From an uncultured Bacillota bacterium (lineage in GTDB: Bacteria > Bacillota_I > Bacilli_A > RF39 > UBA660), in contig CAMOVA010000022.1 in the NCBI GenBank assembly GCA_946626905.1, forward strand, positions 1 through 12,235: DNA of 12,235 nucleotides, read 5' to 3'. Positions 1 through 6,343 of the stretch are shown here, one piece after another. Every line of letters begins with the position of its first letter. Positions within the stretch are counted from its first letter, which is position 1. The notes beneath the pieces are model-generated. The model had not been told where the DNA came from, ran no database searches, and worked only from the letters and a program-made list of their open reading frames with translations. The translations under genes and the position numbers were made by a program.

Positions 1-784
<784 letters not shown>

Positions 785-840
785 AAAATATCTTTTTTAC
801 TGAATTGTTTTCCTGACTTATTGAATTGACATTTTTGCTC

Positions 841-855
841 AGTTTTCAAAGATCA
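841..855 (-). promoter_or_regulatory. rRNA leader boxA antitermination site
   Basis: The minus-strand leader reads TGATCTTTGAAAACT here, close to the boxA of Bacillus rRNA leaders (TGTTCTTTGAAAACT as I remember it). It lies about 57 nt before the mature 16S end and just after a leader hairpin (859-881). BoxA is where NusB/NusE load the antitermination complex on rRNA transcripts. Confidence 0.75.
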
Positions 856-858
856 TTC

Positions 859-881
859 ATGCTTCTTTTTGCACGAAGCAT
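859..881 (-). promoter_or_regulatory. rRNA leader hairpin (boxB-like)
   Basis: A perfect 7-bp inverted repeat, ATGCTTC / GAAGCAT, encloses a 9-nt loop. It begins near the expected start point of promoter P2 and sits four bases before boxA. By position it resembles the boxB stem-loop of rRNA antitermination leaders. The structure is seen; the role is inferred. Confidence 0.5.
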
Positions 882-885
882 TAAT

Positions 886-914
886 AATATATCAGATAAT
901 CTTTTCTAAGTCAA
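886..914 (-). promoter_or_regulatory. rRNA promoter P2
   Basis: On the minus strand, -35 TTGACT (914-909), a 17-base spacer and -10 TATATT (891-886). The predicted start near 879 leaves a leader of about 95 nt before 16S. The -10 and following bases (TATATTAnTAnTGCTT) match those of P1. Confidence 0.85.
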
Positions 915-977
915 CAGTTATTTTCAAAAAAAATATTTTTTTTGATAAATTAACAATTTTTCCCGAAAAGCACTACT

Positions 978-1006
978 AATATATCAAATTTGAAACACCA
1001 AGTCAA
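978..1006 (-). promoter_or_regulatory. rRNA promoter P1
   Basis: On the minus strand, -35 TTGACT (1006-1001), a 17-base spacer and -10 TATATT (983-978), about 92 bp upstream of P2. Tandem promoters are typical of rRNA operons. Phased A-tracts sit immediately upstream of the -35. Confidence 0.85.
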
Positions 1007-1009
1007 TAC

Positions 1010-1054
1010 TTTTTTTGACATTTTTTTACACTTTTTTTATTTTTACATTTTTTT
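1010..1054 (-). promoter_or_regulatory. Phased A-tracts above rRNA P1 (UP-element-like)
   Basis: On the minus strand, runs of seven A occupy 1048-1054, 1032-1038, 1021-1027 and 1010-1016, with a run of five at 1040-1044. The last three A7 runs start exactly 11 bases apart, and the final one ends three bases before the -35. Such tracts bend DNA and contact the RNA polymerase alpha C-terminal domain at strong rRNA promoters. The spacing is seen; the activity is inferred. Confidence 0.55.
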
Positions 1055-1099
1055 ACGTCAAAATACATATCAACTACTATAAATATATGCATATTTTAC

Positions 1100-1126
1100 A
1101 AAAAAAGCACTAAAAATTGTGCTTTT
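1100..1126 (-). terminator. Intrinsic terminator of the DUF402 gene
   Basis: A perfect 8-bp stem, AAAAGCAC / GTGCTTTT (1103-1110 and 1119-1126), has an 8-nt loop and is followed on the minus strand by a T-run (1106-1100). The TAG stop (1112-1110) lies at the junction of loop and stem. It separates the DUF402 gene from the rRNA promoters. Confidence 0.85.
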
Positions 1127-1661
1127 CATTATACTGTTTTATTTGATCATACTTTTTGTGATATTCATTGTTCTTATCAGGATCAAAATATGGTGCTTTT
1201 TCATTATATAATTTTATTAAATCATCTAAACCATTTTTAATAGCTACATCCAGTTCATCAGAATACCCCATTATCTTTTTATGATATTTATATTCCATTC
1301 TATCTAATATCTTATATTCACCTGTTGGAAATATTCTTAAATCTAAATCATAATCAATATACTTTATTGTATCTTCTTCTATTATATAAGGAGAAGCAAT
1401 ATTACAATAATAATATATTCCATCTGGTTTTAACTGTGAAATAATATTAAACCATTCATTTTTAAAAAAATACATAATTGCAGGTTCTTTAGTTCTCCAT
1501 GTAACACCTTCAGATCTAGTAACTAATGTTTTATTATTACCACAAACAATATAATCTTTAGTAACGTCAAGTATTATAGCTTCTTGCCAACATCTATGAA
1601 CATTACCATTATGTTTATAACATTGAATTTGAAACTTATCTCCTATACAAATTTTTTTCAT
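1110..1661 (-). CDS. DUF402 family nucleoside tri-/diphosphate phosphatase (Ntdp-like)
   Basis: A 183-residue cytoplasmic protein of the DUF402 family. Bacillus and Staphylococcus members are described as Mg-dependent nucleoside tri- and diphosphatases, about 170-180 residues long. Seen: the family core WRTKEPAIMYFF near residues 55-66, GIYYYCNIASP at 81-91, the acidic strand YIDYDLD at 101-107 (D103, D105, D107 are likely metal ligands) and LDRMEY at 119-124. The ATG at 1661 has an AAGAGGT ribosome binding site six bases upstream and a TATAAT at 1688-1683. The -35 region would fall in the T-rich tail of the protease terminator upstream. It is the last protein gene before the rRNA operon, in the same direction. 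Family assignment is firm; the substrate is not known from sequence. Confidence 0.85.
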   Translation of the reverse strand: MKKICIGDKFQIQCYKHNGNVHRCWQEAIILDVTKDYIVCGNNKTLVTRSEGVTWRTKEPAIMYFFKNEWFNIISQLKPDGIYYYCNIASPYIIEEDTIKYIDYDLDLRIFPTGEYKILDRMEYKYHKKIMGYSDELDVAIKNGLDDLIKLYNEKAPYFDPDKNNEYHKKYDQIKQYNEKHNF

Positions 1662-1699
1662 ATTAATACCTCTTCTGTTAGTATTATATATTATTTTTA

Positions 1700-1730
1700 A
1701 GAAAAAGAAAAGAAGAAGATTTACTTCTTC
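1700..1730 (-). terminator. Intrinsic terminator of the S41 protease gene
   Basis: A perfect 7-bp stem, GAAGAAG / CTTCTTC (1712-1718 and 1724-1730), with a 5-nt loop. On the minus strand it is followed by TTTTCTTTTTC. The TAA stop (1723-1721) lies inside the loop. Confidence 0.75.
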
Positions 1731-2920
1731 GATATTTCTTCAATAGCTTTTTGTAATTGGTTGTCATTTTTATCACTAGGATCTTTTTTATATTCATCAG
1801 ATAATTTTACATCAAAATCAGTAGCAACACCTTTTTTATTAATTGAGTTTCCTTTTGGTGTTAACCATCTTTTGGTTGTTATTTTAAATTCTGTTTCTTT
1901 TGATAAGTTACTCATCTCTTGAACTGTTCCCTTACCATAACTATTTTCTCCTACTACTATTGCACCATATTCTTCTTTTAGTGCTGCACTAAGCATTTCA
2001 GAAGCAGAAGCAGAATTCTTATTTTGAAGAACTGCTATTTTATATTTTTTAGTTTCTTTTCCATTAGAATAGAATTTTTCTATTTTACCTTTTGTATCAG
2101 TTTGATAAATTATGTGTTTTGAATCTAAGAACATAGATATAATTTTAGTAGCAGTTGTTAAGTGACCTCCTGAGTTATCTCTTACATCAATGATTAAGCT
2201 ATCTATTTTTTTGCTTTCTAATTTTTTTAATTCTTTTTCAAATTGTTCTGCTGTTGAATTAGAAAATATACTTATATATATGTATCCTATTTTCTTATTA
2301 TTTTTTTCAAATGTTTTAGATACAACAGAATCTATTGTTACATTTGATTTATTTATAGTAAATTCTTTTTCTTTTTTATCTCTTAAAACTGTTATTGTAA
2401 TTTGATTTGAACTTTCTTTTCTTATATATTTAGCAAGTTCTGAAGTTGATTTATATGTTTTACCATTTACTTTTTTGATAATATCCCCTGCTTTTAAACC
2501 TGCTTTAGCAGCTGGAGAATTTTTAAATGTATTATAGATAACTATATTTCCATCTTTATCATTTACTATTTCAATTCCAACTCCATGATATGCACCTTCT
2601 AATTCAATATCGAAGTTATCAGCATCTTCACCTTTTAGAACATATGAATAGTCATCACCTAATGATTCTAACATTCCATTAATAGCTCCTGTTGCTAATT
2701 TATCTTTATCAACATCTTCATAATAATTATCTATTATATAGTCATAATATTTTATTATTTTTTTTGTATATTTATTTGATTTAACTTTCGTCTTATTAGA
2801 TAAATGATCTGTAATAAAACATCCTAAGCTAAAACTAACTATTACTGTTATTATTGTTATTATTACTACTTCTAATGTAGAAAATGAATTCTTGTTTTCA
2901 ACCTCTTTTATTTCTGTCAT
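1721..2920 (-). CDS. S41 family C-terminal processing protease (CtpA/CtpB-like)
   Basis: A membrane-anchored serine protease that acts on the outer face of the membrane and cleaves protein C-termini. In the 399 residues, seen: a short acidic N-terminus, one membrane segment at about 17-39, a helical dimerisation region at 50-105, a PDZ domain at about 112-190 (GVGIEIV, then SPAAKAGLKAGDII) and the S41 catalytic domain after 208. The catalytic Ser/Lys/Gln map to S305 in NSASASE, K330 in SYGKGTVQ and Q334; the S-to-K distance of 25 equals that of B. subtilis CtpB (309 and 334). All catalytic residues are present and the length is slightly under the family norm. AGGTGAT sits three bases before the ATG. 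The C26 gene lies 47 bp upstream with no clear terminator between, so the two may be cotranscribed. In Bacillus, CtpB cleaves a sporulation signalling protein; the substrate here is unknown. Confidence 0.92.
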   Translation of the reverse strand: MTEIKEVENKNSFSTLEVVIITIITVIVSFSLGCFITDHLSNKTKVKSNKYTKKIIKYYDYIIDNYYEDVDKDKLATGAINGMLESLGDDYSYVLKGEDADNFDIELEGAYHGVGIEIVNDKDGNIVIYNTFKNSPAAKAGLKAGDIIKKVNGKTYKSTSELAKYIRKESSNQITITVLRDKKEKEFTINKSNVTIDSVVSKTFEKNNKKIGYIYISIFSNSTAEQFEKELKKLESKKIDSLIIDVRDNSGGHLTTATKIISMFLDSKHIIYQTDTKGKIEKFYSNGKETKKYKIAVLQNKNSASASEMLSAALKEEYGAIVVGENSYGKGTVQEMSNLSKETEFKITTKRWLTPKGNSINKKGVATDFDVKLSDEYKKDPSDKNDNQLQKAIEEISKK

Positions 2921-2923
2921 AGT

Positions 2924-2946
2924 ATCACCTATTTAATATTATCACA
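2924..2946 (-). promoter_or_regulatory. Compact extended -10 plus ribosome binding site, S41 protease
   Basis: On the minus strand, TGT-GATAAT (2946-2938), seven bases, then AGGTGAT (2930-2924), then ACT and the ATG at 2920. If the -10 is used, transcription would start at or next to the ribosome binding site. No -35 is recognisable. Confidence 0.4.
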
Positions 2947-2967
2947 TTCTAATTTTATTTACAATCG

Positions 2968-3636
2968 TTATTTTGTTTTATGATATTTTTTAGCACTCTC
3001 TATAAATGATTCAAATATTTTCTTTGTATTATCATCATTAAGAGATTCTGGATGCCATTGAAGACCTAAATGATAATCTAAATTTTTATCTTCTATTCCT
3101 TCTATAATTCCATCTGGCGATAAAGCACTAATGGTAAAATTAGAAGCTTCATCTATATGATAATTATGTCTTGAATTTACTAATATTTCTTCTTTCTTTA
3201 ATATATTATAAAGTAAAGTATCTTTAAGTATTTTAAGACTATGAACATATTCTTGTTTAGATTTATGATTTATACTACTTTTATTTCTTATGATTTTATC
3301 CTCATTCATTAACTGCATCCCAGCACATATGCCTAGATATGGCATATTAAGTTCTTTCGCACATTCATAAATATATTTTTCGTATCTATATATTTTATAG
3401 GCACCTGGTTTAATAATACCATCGCATATTTTAAGCACTTCTTTTAAGTTATTCTTTTCTTCATATGTTAGTATTTCTTTTTCATCTATATTATTATTCT
3501 TACTCATTGAGGATATTCCAATTGGTAGTCCTCCATATTTAACTATCTGTGACATTATTTCAGTTGGTGCTTGATATGCTTTTTCGTTATCAATATCTAA
3601 ATAAGGAAGCAAAACAACTCCTATTATTGGTTTCAT
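2968..3636 (-). CDS. Class I glutamine amidotransferase-like hydrolase, peptidase C26 family
   Basis: A cytoplasmic enzyme of the gamma-glutamyl hydrolase / PuuD-like family, which hydrolyses gamma-glutamyl bonds. Seen in 222 residues (members are usually nearer 240): the nucleophile elbow YLGICAGMQ at 100-108 with C104, and HPE at 195-197 giving H195 and E197, so the triad is complete. Two family signatures diverge. The usual PGGxD substrate loop reads KPGAYK (76-81), and the usual SLHHQ reads SRHNY (155-159). The likely substrate therefore cannot be taken from characterised PuuD or folate hydrolases. Its AGGAGGG ribosome binding site is the only classical one on this strand. The preceding gene ends in a terminator, so a promoter probably lies within 3637-3680, but I see no convincing one. 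Confidence 0.8.
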   Translation of the reverse strand: MKPIIGVVLLPYLDIDNEKAYQAPTEIMSQIVKYGGLPIGISSMSKNNNIDEKEILTYEEKNNLKEVLKICDGIIKPGAYKIYRYEKYIYECAKELNMPYLGICAGMQLMNEDKIIRNKSSINHKSKQEYVHSLKILKDTLLYNILKKEEILVNSRHNYHIDEASNFTISALSPDGIIEGIEDKNLDYHLGLQWHPESLNDDNTKKIFESFIESAKKYHKTK

Positions 3637-3667
3637 ATAATCCCTCCTATTTAAGTTTATGTAATAA

Positions 3668-3694
3668 TAAAAAAAAGATTAAAAAATTAATCTT
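3668..3694 (-). terminator. Intrinsic terminator after the anchored thioredoxin-like gene
   Basis: A perfect 8-bp stem, AAGATTAA / TTAATCTT (3675-3682 and 3687-3694), with a 4-base loop. On the minus strand the stem runs into eight T (3676-3669). The TAA stop (3689-3687) is part of the stem. Confidence 0.75.
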
Positions 3695-4190
3695 CGCTTA
3701 ATTCTTTAATCTTATTTAGTATCTCATCTTTATCATTATAATGATTTACAATTTTACCATCTTTTAATTTTAGTAATAATGTTCCTTTTGTTTTAAAGTT
3801 ATCTTCATCATAATTATATTCATCACTTATATATTTTTTATTAAATCCACTTGTTAAATCAACTGTGTATAATGTATGATTTTCTCTAACTTGATTAATA
3901 TAACTATCAAATGCTACTTTATAAGGTTCATCTTTTTCTAATAGTAAAGCATAATAAGTTCCTTCTTTATTAAACATATCACCTATTATTATTTCTTTAT
4001 ATTGTATCTCAGTATTATTTAAATCATTTTTAAATATATTATCATTATTCTTTTTAGTAAACATTGATGTTAATAAATAGAATACTAAGAATATTGCTGA
4101 TATAACTACTACAAGTATAATAAGGTTTCTATAGTCTTTATTTTCAATACTACCATTGTTGTTTATTATATTTACTTTTTGTTTTTTCAA
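3687..4190 (-). CDS. Membrane-anchored protein, possible cysteine-less thioredoxin fold
   Basis: I do not recognise this gene by name. Seen in 167 residues: a basic N-terminus, one membrane segment at about 20-42 and an extracellular domain with no cysteine. The C-terminal part (about 128-160) reads TKGTLLLKLKDGKIV followed by an ILNKI helix. This resembles the last strands and helix of thioredoxin-like proteins, and the start EIIIGDMF... YYALLLEKDEP resembles the first strand. A redox role is excluded by the missing CxxC. I chose the TTG at 4190 because AGGTGAT ends four bases upstream; the GTG at 4199 lies inside that ribosome binding site. It sits between terminators, so it is probably expressed alone. 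The fold is a weak inference. Confidence 0.7.
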   Translation of the reverse strand: MKKQKVNIINNNGSIENKDYRNLIILVVVISAIFLVFYLLTSMFTKKNNDNIFKNDLNNTEIQYKEIIIGDMFNKEGTYYALLLEKDEPYKVAFDSYINQVRENHTLYTVDLTSGFNKKYISDEYNYDEDNFKTKGTLLLKLKDGKIVNHYNDKDEILNKIKELSED

Positions 4191-4194
4191 TTTA

Positions 4195-4215
4195 ATCACC
4201 TAATTCATTATAACA
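4195..4215 (-). promoter_or_regulatory. Compact extended -10 plus ribosome binding site, thioredoxin-like gene
   Basis: On the minus strand, TGT-TATAAT (4215-4207) is a consensus extended -10. Five bases later comes AGGTGAT (4201-4195), then TAAA and the TTG start at 4190. The expected start point (about 4200) falls within the ribosome binding site. Confidence 0.5.
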
Positions 4216-4224
4216 TAATAATTT

Positions 4225-4252
4225 AAAAATAGATACTTTTTGTATCTATTTT
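4225..4252 (-). terminator. Intrinsic terminator of the GerS/LolA-like lipoprotein gene
   Basis: A perfect 11-bp stem, AAAATAGATAC / GTATCTATTTT (4226-4236 and 4242-4252), with a 5-nt loop. On the minus strand the stem ends in five T (4229-4225). The TAG stop (4248-4246) is inside the stem. Confidence 0.8.
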
Positions 4253-5211
4253 GAAACTGGTATTGATGATATAGAATTAACTACTTGTAACATTTCCTTT
4301 TCACTCATATCTTTACTAGTCGCATAATATTCTACTCCATTACTAATCCATTTTATTTCTTTTTCATTAAATACACCTATTGTATCTAACAATAGTTCTG
4401 GATCACCATCTACATTTATTGTTTCAAATTCTTTACTTACTTTAACAGGTTGTTCTATTAATGTGAAAGATTTATCACCAAGAAAGTTTAATATTACTCT
4501 ATCATTTATTTTATCTTCTGTTGACAAGTGTGTATTATTTGGTAAGTACATTGGATATGTTACTTCATTTATTTCTTTTGATGTCTGCATTGTTTTAGCA
4601 CTTCCAAGATTTTTATTTAATTTAAAATAATCTTTAGAAAATTTAGGACTAAAATCTATATTATCAAAAGTCATTTTTAATTTAACTGTTTTATCTTTAT
4701 CTATAACTTCTACTTTCTTTACCATTCCTGATTTTAAATATATTTTTTCTTTATCAAAATTTTTATTATTTAAATAATTTGGTTTTATTTCTACAATTGT
4801 ATAACCATCTTTTGTTTTTATCTTTTTCTTTTTATCATTTTTTATATCATTTACTAGATTTTGAAGCAAATAACTTTGTGAATTATTATATGGCCAATCA
4901 CTTTGAAATTTAAAACTTTTATGTAATGAAGGTGTTATAACATATACTGAGGTTTTATTTCTTAAAATTATTTGTTGATGATCATTTACTTTATTTATCA
5001 TATCTACTTTATATTGATTTTTATATTTGTATGATACTTTTACTTTATATTTATATGTGTTTTCATTATTAACTATTTCCAAATTACCCGTTAGATAATA
5101 CTGCTTACTTTTATTTACTTTATTTATAAACTTATTTGTGTCTCCTCCTTTATTAAAACATCCTGTTATAAGAAAAGGTATTAATAGTAAATATAATATT
5201 TTCTTTTTCAT
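4246..5211 (-). CDS. LolA/GerS-like lipoprotein with C-terminal DUF4367-like domain
   Basis: An exported lipoprotein of 321 residues, anchored to the outer face of the membrane. Seen: signal peptide MKKKILYLLLIPFLITGC with lipobox ITGC, so Cys18 is the lipidated residue; a LolA-type domain at about 25-200 with the stretch DHQQIILRNKTSVYVITP (77-94) and KSFKFQSDWPYNNSQSYLLQ (98-117); and a second domain at about 215-318 resembling DUF4367. The first domain resembles Firmicute LolA-fold lipoproteins such as clostridial GerS, which is needed for spore cortex hydrolysis. Homologues also occur outside sporulation genes, so no germination role is claimed. GGGGTGA precedes the ATG, with a TATAAT at 5245-5240. 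It is divergent from DUF378. Confidence 0.8.
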   Translation of the reverse strand: MKKKILYLLLIPFLITGCFNKGGDTNKFINKVNKSKQYYLTGNLEIVNNENTYKYKVKVSYKYKNQYKVDMINKVNDHQQIILRNKTSVYVITPSLHKSFKFQSDWPYNNSQSYLLQNLVNDIKNDKKKKIKTKDGYTIVEIKPNYLNNKNFDKEKIYLKSGMVKKVEVIDKDKTVKLKMTFDNIDFSPKFSKDYFKLNKNLGSAKTMQTSKEINEVTYPMYLPNNTHLSTEDKINDRVILNFLGDKSFTLIEQPVKVSKEFETINVDGDPELLLDTIGVFNEKEIKWISNGVEYYATSKDMSEKEMLQVVNSISSIPVSK

Positions 5212-5239
5212 TTTTTCACCCCTATTAGTTTTTCAATTA

Positions 5240-5245
5240 ATTATA
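5240..5245 (-). promoter_or_regulatory. Candidate -10 of the lipoprotein gene
   Basis: A consensus TATAAT on the minus strand in the divergent intergenic region. Only a weak -35 (TTCATA, 18-base spacing) is visible. The predicted leader is about 20 nt, longer than the other minus-strand leaders here. Confidence 0.4.
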
Positions 5246-5291
5246 TGGGATGTTTTTAATTATTATGAATATTTTATTTTTTTTAGTGCAC

Positions 5292-5310
5292 TATATTAAT
5301 AGGAAAGGAG
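5292..5310 (+). promoter_or_regulatory. Candidate -10 and ribosome binding site of the DUF378 gene
   Basis: TATATT (5292-5297), six bases, then AAAGGAG (5304-5310), then six bases to the ATG at 5317. The ribosome binding site is strong. The -10 lacks a recognisable -35 and lies so close that the 5' leader would be very short. Confidence 0.4.
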
Positions 5311-5316
5311 CAATTT

Positions 5317-5532
5317 ATGGAAAGTTTACAAAAAGTTGCTTTGGTTTTTACTATAATTGGAGCAATTGTATGGGGAATAATTGGAATATTTGATTTTAAT
5401 ATTGTTAATTATCTATTCGTAGAAACGCTAAATATGGAAATCTTAGCCAAATTAATCTATATAATTGTTGGTATATGCGGTATTATCAACATAGGAATTT
5501 TATTTAATCATATTGAAGATACTAGAGAATAA
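5317..5532 (+). CDS. DUF378 family small membrane protein (YuzA-like)
   Basis: A 71-residue protein with two membrane segments, at about 7-27 and 41-63, and little else. Seen: the family pattern of an N-terminal hydrophobic helix with GAIVWGIIGIFDFNIV (15-30, a version of the usual GAlNWGLiGlF.fd.V) and a second helix IYIIVGICGI, then a short charged tail. DUF378 has no assigned function that I know of. The length is typical. AAAGGAG six bases before the ATG fixes the start. It is a single-gene unit with its own terminator directly at the stop codon. Confidence 0.85.
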   Translation: MESLQKVALVFTIIGAIVWGIIGIFDFNIVNYLFVETLNMEILAKLIYIIVGICGIINIGILFNHIEDTRE

Positions 5533-5550
5533 TCGAAAGATTATTTTTTT
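5528..5550 (+). terminator. Intrinsic terminator of the DUF378 gene
   Basis: A perfect 7-bp stem, AATAATC / GATTATT (5528-5534 and 5539-5545), closed by a GAAA tetraloop and followed by T5. The TAA stop (5530-5532) is inside the stem. There is no T-run on the other strand, so it serves the plus strand only. Confidence 0.8.
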
Positions 5551-5642
5551 CTTTGCATAATTATTGTCCTATTTTTTATATAGTTTATATCTTCCATCAT
5601 TTCGTTAAACATTAAATTGATATTTATATGGTTATCTTTCAT
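5541..5642 (-). CDS. Possible 33-residue small protein, unknown
   Basis: I do not recognise this protein. The minus-strand frame starts with ATG at 5642 and ends with TAA at 5541. The peptide begins MKDNHININLMFNEMMEDIN and ends with the basic RTIIMQRKK, and is likely to be an amphipathic helix. Support for coding: a ribosome binding site GGGTGAG ends four bases before the ATG, as at other genes here, and the frame fills an otherwise empty stretch. Against it: the short length and no recognised family. The initiation region lies in the loop of a 9-bp perfect hairpin (5631-5667), so translation could be gated. The gene would converge on DUF378 and diverge from recU. Confidence 0.35.
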   Translation of the reverse strand: MKDNHININLMFNEMMEDINYIKNRTIIMQRKK

Positions 5643-5667
5643 TTATCTCACCCAAATCAAAGATAAC
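5631..5667 (-). repeat. Perfect 9-bp inverted repeat around a ribosome binding site and ATG
   Basis: GTTATCTTT (5631-5639) and AAAGATAAC (5659-5667) are perfect inverted repeats 19 bases apart. In the minus-strand transcript the loop holds the GGGTGAG site and the ATG of the 33-codon frame. The 3' arm is codons 2-4. It could be a translational gate or a DNA operator. Confidence 0.6.
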
Positions 5668-5765
5668 ATAACTATTTATTTATTTCATTCGTTTCGACAA
5701 AACTAGATATATTTAGAAGTTTCATTTTTTTAATAATTTGTATAGTAAAAAATATTTTTTTATTG

Positions 5766-5784
5766 TATAATATTTAAAGGTGAT
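5766..5784 (+). promoter_or_regulatory. Candidate -10 plus ribosome binding site of recU
   Basis: TATAAT (5766-5771), six bases, AGGTGAT (5778-5784), four bases, ATG at 5789. A second -10-like hexamer TATAGT lies at 5741-5746 and would give a leader of about 35 nt. No good -35 is seen for either. Confidence 0.4.
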
Positions 5785-5788
5785 TGTA

Positions 5789-6343
5789 ATGAATTATCCT
5801 AATAAAATAAATAAAGGTAATAATAGCGTGTATTACGGTAATAGAGGTATGACATTAGAAAACGATATAAATGAAACTAATAAATACTATCTAGTAAATA
5901 ATATAGCTATCATTCATAAAAAGCCAACACCTATTACTATTGCGAAAGTAGATTATCCGTCAAGGAAAGAAGCAGTTATAAAAGAAGCTTATTTTAAAAC
6001 TCCTTCTACTACTGATTACAATGGTATATATAAAGGAAAATATATTGATTTTGAAGCAAAAGAAACAAAAGCAAGTTCTTTCCCGCTTTCTAATATTCAT
6101 AAACATCAAATAGAACATTTGAAAAAAGTATTGGAACATGGAGGAATTAGTTTTTTGATTATAAGATTTACTTTAAAAGGAGATACTTATTTATTGCCTA
6201 CTAAAAAATTATTAGATTTTATAGAAAGTAATAAAAGACAATCAATTCCTTATGAATATTTTAAAAAAGAAGGATTTATAATTAAGGATAATTATAATCC
6301 AAGAATTGATTATTTAAGTATCATTGAAGGAGAGATAGAATGA
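5789..6343 (+). CDS. recU: Holliday junction resolvase RecU
   Basis: RecU cuts four-way junctions in recombinational repair and aids chromosome segregation in Firmicutes. The 184 residues from this start cover the whole family, which usually has about 190-210. Seen: NYPNKIN at the N-terminus, NRGMTLENDIN (18-28), AIIHKKPTPI (40-49), DYPSRKEAVIKEAYF (55-69), STTDYNG (73-79), YIDFEAKETK (85-94) and the C-terminal PRIDYL. By spacing, D76, E89 and K91 match the B. subtilis catalytic residues D88, E101 and K103. I chose the ATG at 5789, four bases after AGGTGAT; the upstream GTG at 5780 lies inside that site. The TGA stop overlaps the ponA start by four bases (ATGA), so the two are translationally coupled, as is usual for the recU-ponA operon. 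Confidence 0.95.
   Translation: MNYPNKINKGNNSVYYGNRGMTLENDINETNKYYLVNNIAIIHKKPTPITIAKVDYPSRKEAVIKEAYFKTPSTTDYNGIYKGKYIDFEAKETKASSFPLSNIHKHQIEHLKKVLEHGGISFLIIRFTLKGDTYLLPTKKLLDFIESNKRQSIPYEYFKKEGFIIKDNYNPRIDYLSIIEGEIE

Noticed and set aside
925..944. Perfect 20-bp palindrome CA8TAT8G between the rRNA promoters, considered as a terminator
   Set aside because: The stem is A/T-only apart from the closing C-G pair and too weak for a terminator. It lies in the transcribed leader of P1, where termination would be counterproductive. It is probably an A/T-rich upstream element of P2.
5541..5642. Spo0E-like phosphatase or Sda-like identity for the small ORF
   Set aside because: The SQxLD motif of Spo0E proteins is absent, and the peptide does not resemble Sda.
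5780..5788. GTG at 5780 as the recU start (and GTG at 4199 for the thioredoxin-like gene)
   Set aside because: Each GTG is part of the AGGTGAT ribosome binding site, so the next start codon downstream is favoured.
6340..6343. Genetic code 4 (TGA = Trp), suggested by the low GC content
   Set aside because: TGA serves as the stop of recU and nth, and no gene needs TGA read as tryptophan; TGG is used for Trp.
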